From Variovorax boronicumulans (GTDB lineage: Bacteria > Pseudomonadota > Gammaproteobacteria > Burkholderiales > Burkholderiaceae_C): a DNA stretch of 64,000 nucleotides. Made by a program: the position numbers and the translations under genes. Below, one piece after another: positions 63,241-64,000 of this stretch (positions are counted from its first letter, which is position 1; the number at the start of each line of letters is the position of its first letter). The stretch covers positions 372,001-436,000 of the forward strand of contig NZ_VEDO01000003.1 in NCBI RefSeq assembly GCF_007677875.1, given 5' to 3'. The notes under the pieces are model-generated. The model was not told where the DNA came from, did not search any database, and worked only from the letters and a program-made list of their open reading frames with translations.

Positions 63241-64000
63241 TCAGGTGATGCGGCGGATGCTCTCGGCGATCTCCTCGCGCTCGAACACGCCCTTCCAGTC
63301 CTCGCGCATCAGACGCGGCTTGCCGAAGGTGATGGCCTTGTTGCAGGCGTCGGAGAACTGGCCCGGGATCTCCTGGAAGATCACGGCCGACAGGATGGTC
63401 ATGTGGCCGAGCAGGAAGTCGCGCGCCGCATCGGCGGGCACGCCGCGGCGCACCACCTCGTCCATGGCCTCGCGCATCACGTCCAGCAGCGTGGCGCACA
63501 CGGTCTCCGACAGGCCGGGCTCGAGCAGCGCCATCTGCTCCACGGTCACGCGGTAAGAGCGCAGGATGGGCGCGTAGATGGTCTTGGCGATCTCTTCGCC
63601 GAGGTCGAAGTCGGCCGGGCTGCCCTGCATCAGCGCACTGACGACCGACTGCGGCGCATGTCCGCCGCCGAAGAAGTCGGGCTTGCCGTCCTTGCGCAAT
63701 TCGGCGCTGAAGATCGGCGGGTGGCAGGGGTGGGCCACGAAGTACGCGAGGTCGGCCCGCTCGGGCAGATGGCCCGCGAACGGCGCGGCGGCATCGAGCA
63801 GCATGACCATGGTGCCGGGCGCCAGCTGCGGCGCGATCGCATGCGCGATCTTGCCGATCAAGGTGTCGGGCACGGCGAGGATGACCACCCGGGCACCGTC
63901 CAGTGCAGCGGCCTGGTCCATGCAGGCGATGCCGGCCTCGTCGCGCAGCCGCTGCCGGCCGGCTTCGCTGACCTCCACATGCCGCACTGCGAATCGCGAG
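63241..64000 (-). CDS. apnO: Probable D-apionate oxidoisomerase (5' end outside window)
   Basis: At least 253 C-terminal residues are present, in frame to the window edge. The N-terminus and part of the NAD(P)-binding domain lie outside. Seen are the second half of a Rossmann fold (ARVVILAVPDTLIGKIAHAIAP) and a phosphogluconate-dehydrogenase-like C-terminal domain (HPCHPPIFSAE, RVTVEQMALLEPGLSETVCATLLDVMREAMDEVVRRGVP). ApnO converts D-apionate to 3-oxo-isoapionate with hydroxymethyl migration. Its position before the RuBisCO-like and kinase genes fits the published pathway order. An in-frame GTG at 63987 should not be taken as the start. Confidence 0.85.
   Translation of the reverse strand, partial: SRFAVRHVEVSEAGRQRLRDEAGIACMDQAAALDGARVVILAVPDTLIGKIAHAIAPQLAPGTMVMLLDAAAPFAGHLPERADLAYFVAHPCHPPIFSAELRKDGKPDFFGGGHAPQSVVSALMQGSPADFDLGEEIAKTIYAPILRSYRVTVEQMALLEPGLSETVCATLLDVMREAMDEVVRRGVPADAARDFLLGHMTILSAVIFQEIPGQFSDACNKAITFGKPRLMREDWKGVFEREEIAESIRRIT

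Overview
The window reads as a contiguous piece of a high-GC (roughly two thirds G+C) betaproteobacterial chromosome, most likely of the family Comamonadaceae (Acidovorax/Variovorax/Hydrogenophaga-like). The evidence is the FlhDC flagellar master regulator, the odhA-odhB-lpd-zapE order, the BPSS1780, DUF2242 and DUF2782 families, and codon use dominated by G/C third positions. I see no tRNA, rRNA, insertion sequence, phage or CRISPR array. No stretch longer than 300 bases lacks a gene; the largest gap is about 260 bases, before xseB.

Layout. 1-6900 (minus): the 3' end of an mnhAB-C-D-E-F-G cation/proton antiporter operon followed closely by trhO, which runs off the left edge. 6969-9028: cutA and a VOC-family protein (minus) diverge from a PA0069-type radical SAM gene (plus) that carries a LexA box on its -10 element. 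9078-13451 (minus): grpE, dnaK and dnaJ with sigma-32-like promoters, and an FKBP prolyl isomerase. 13506-17089: an FAH-family hydrolase/lyase and an HxlR-like regulator diverge from prpE. 17285-24738 (plus): sucA, sucB, lpdA, zapE and a periplasmic coiled-coil protein, i.e. the 2-oxoglutarate dehydrogenase locus. 24745-28834: small conserved proteins, an M14 peptidase lipoprotein, a possible nuclease-fold protein and a DUF2242 lipoprotein. 29033-36974: flhDC, a CBS-pair protein, uvrD, a chemoreceptor and a GGDEF-EAL protein. 37081-41075: a DUF883-like protein, a lipoprotein, and a modE-modB-modC locus without modA. 41160-45330: DUF2782-thrB (minus) divergent from polA (plus). 45482-49565: a glycine-zipper/DUF2383 protein, a mercaptopyruvate-type sulfurtransferase, an EamA permease and an orphan Rieske oxygenase. 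49826-52972 (plus): xseB-ispA-dxs, an isoprenoid precursor operon. 53106-56700: a TRAP transporter whose binding-protein gene is convergent with its permease genes. 56862-58076: an EgtB/SenA-like enzyme. 58080-64000 (minus): a DUF2059 protein and an apparent D-apionate catabolic operon (apnO, a RuBisCO-like protein, a four-carbon acid sugar kinase, a GntR regulator, a dehydrogenase) running off the right edge.

Points that stand out: (i) a LexA box overlapping the promoter of the PA0069 radical SAM gene; (ii) a recurring -10-like hexamer placed 6-8 bases before start codons, suggesting leaderless transcripts for uvrD, polA, modE and others; (iii) an EgtB/SenA-like enzyme in which one expected iron-ligand histidine is arginine; (iv) a RuBisCO-like protein in an apionate pathway, preceded by a 31-codon ORF with a good ribosome binding site; (v) three short upstream ORFs that stop on or within a few bases of the next start codon; (vi) a molybdate-type locus with no ModA and no molybdate-binding accessory domains.
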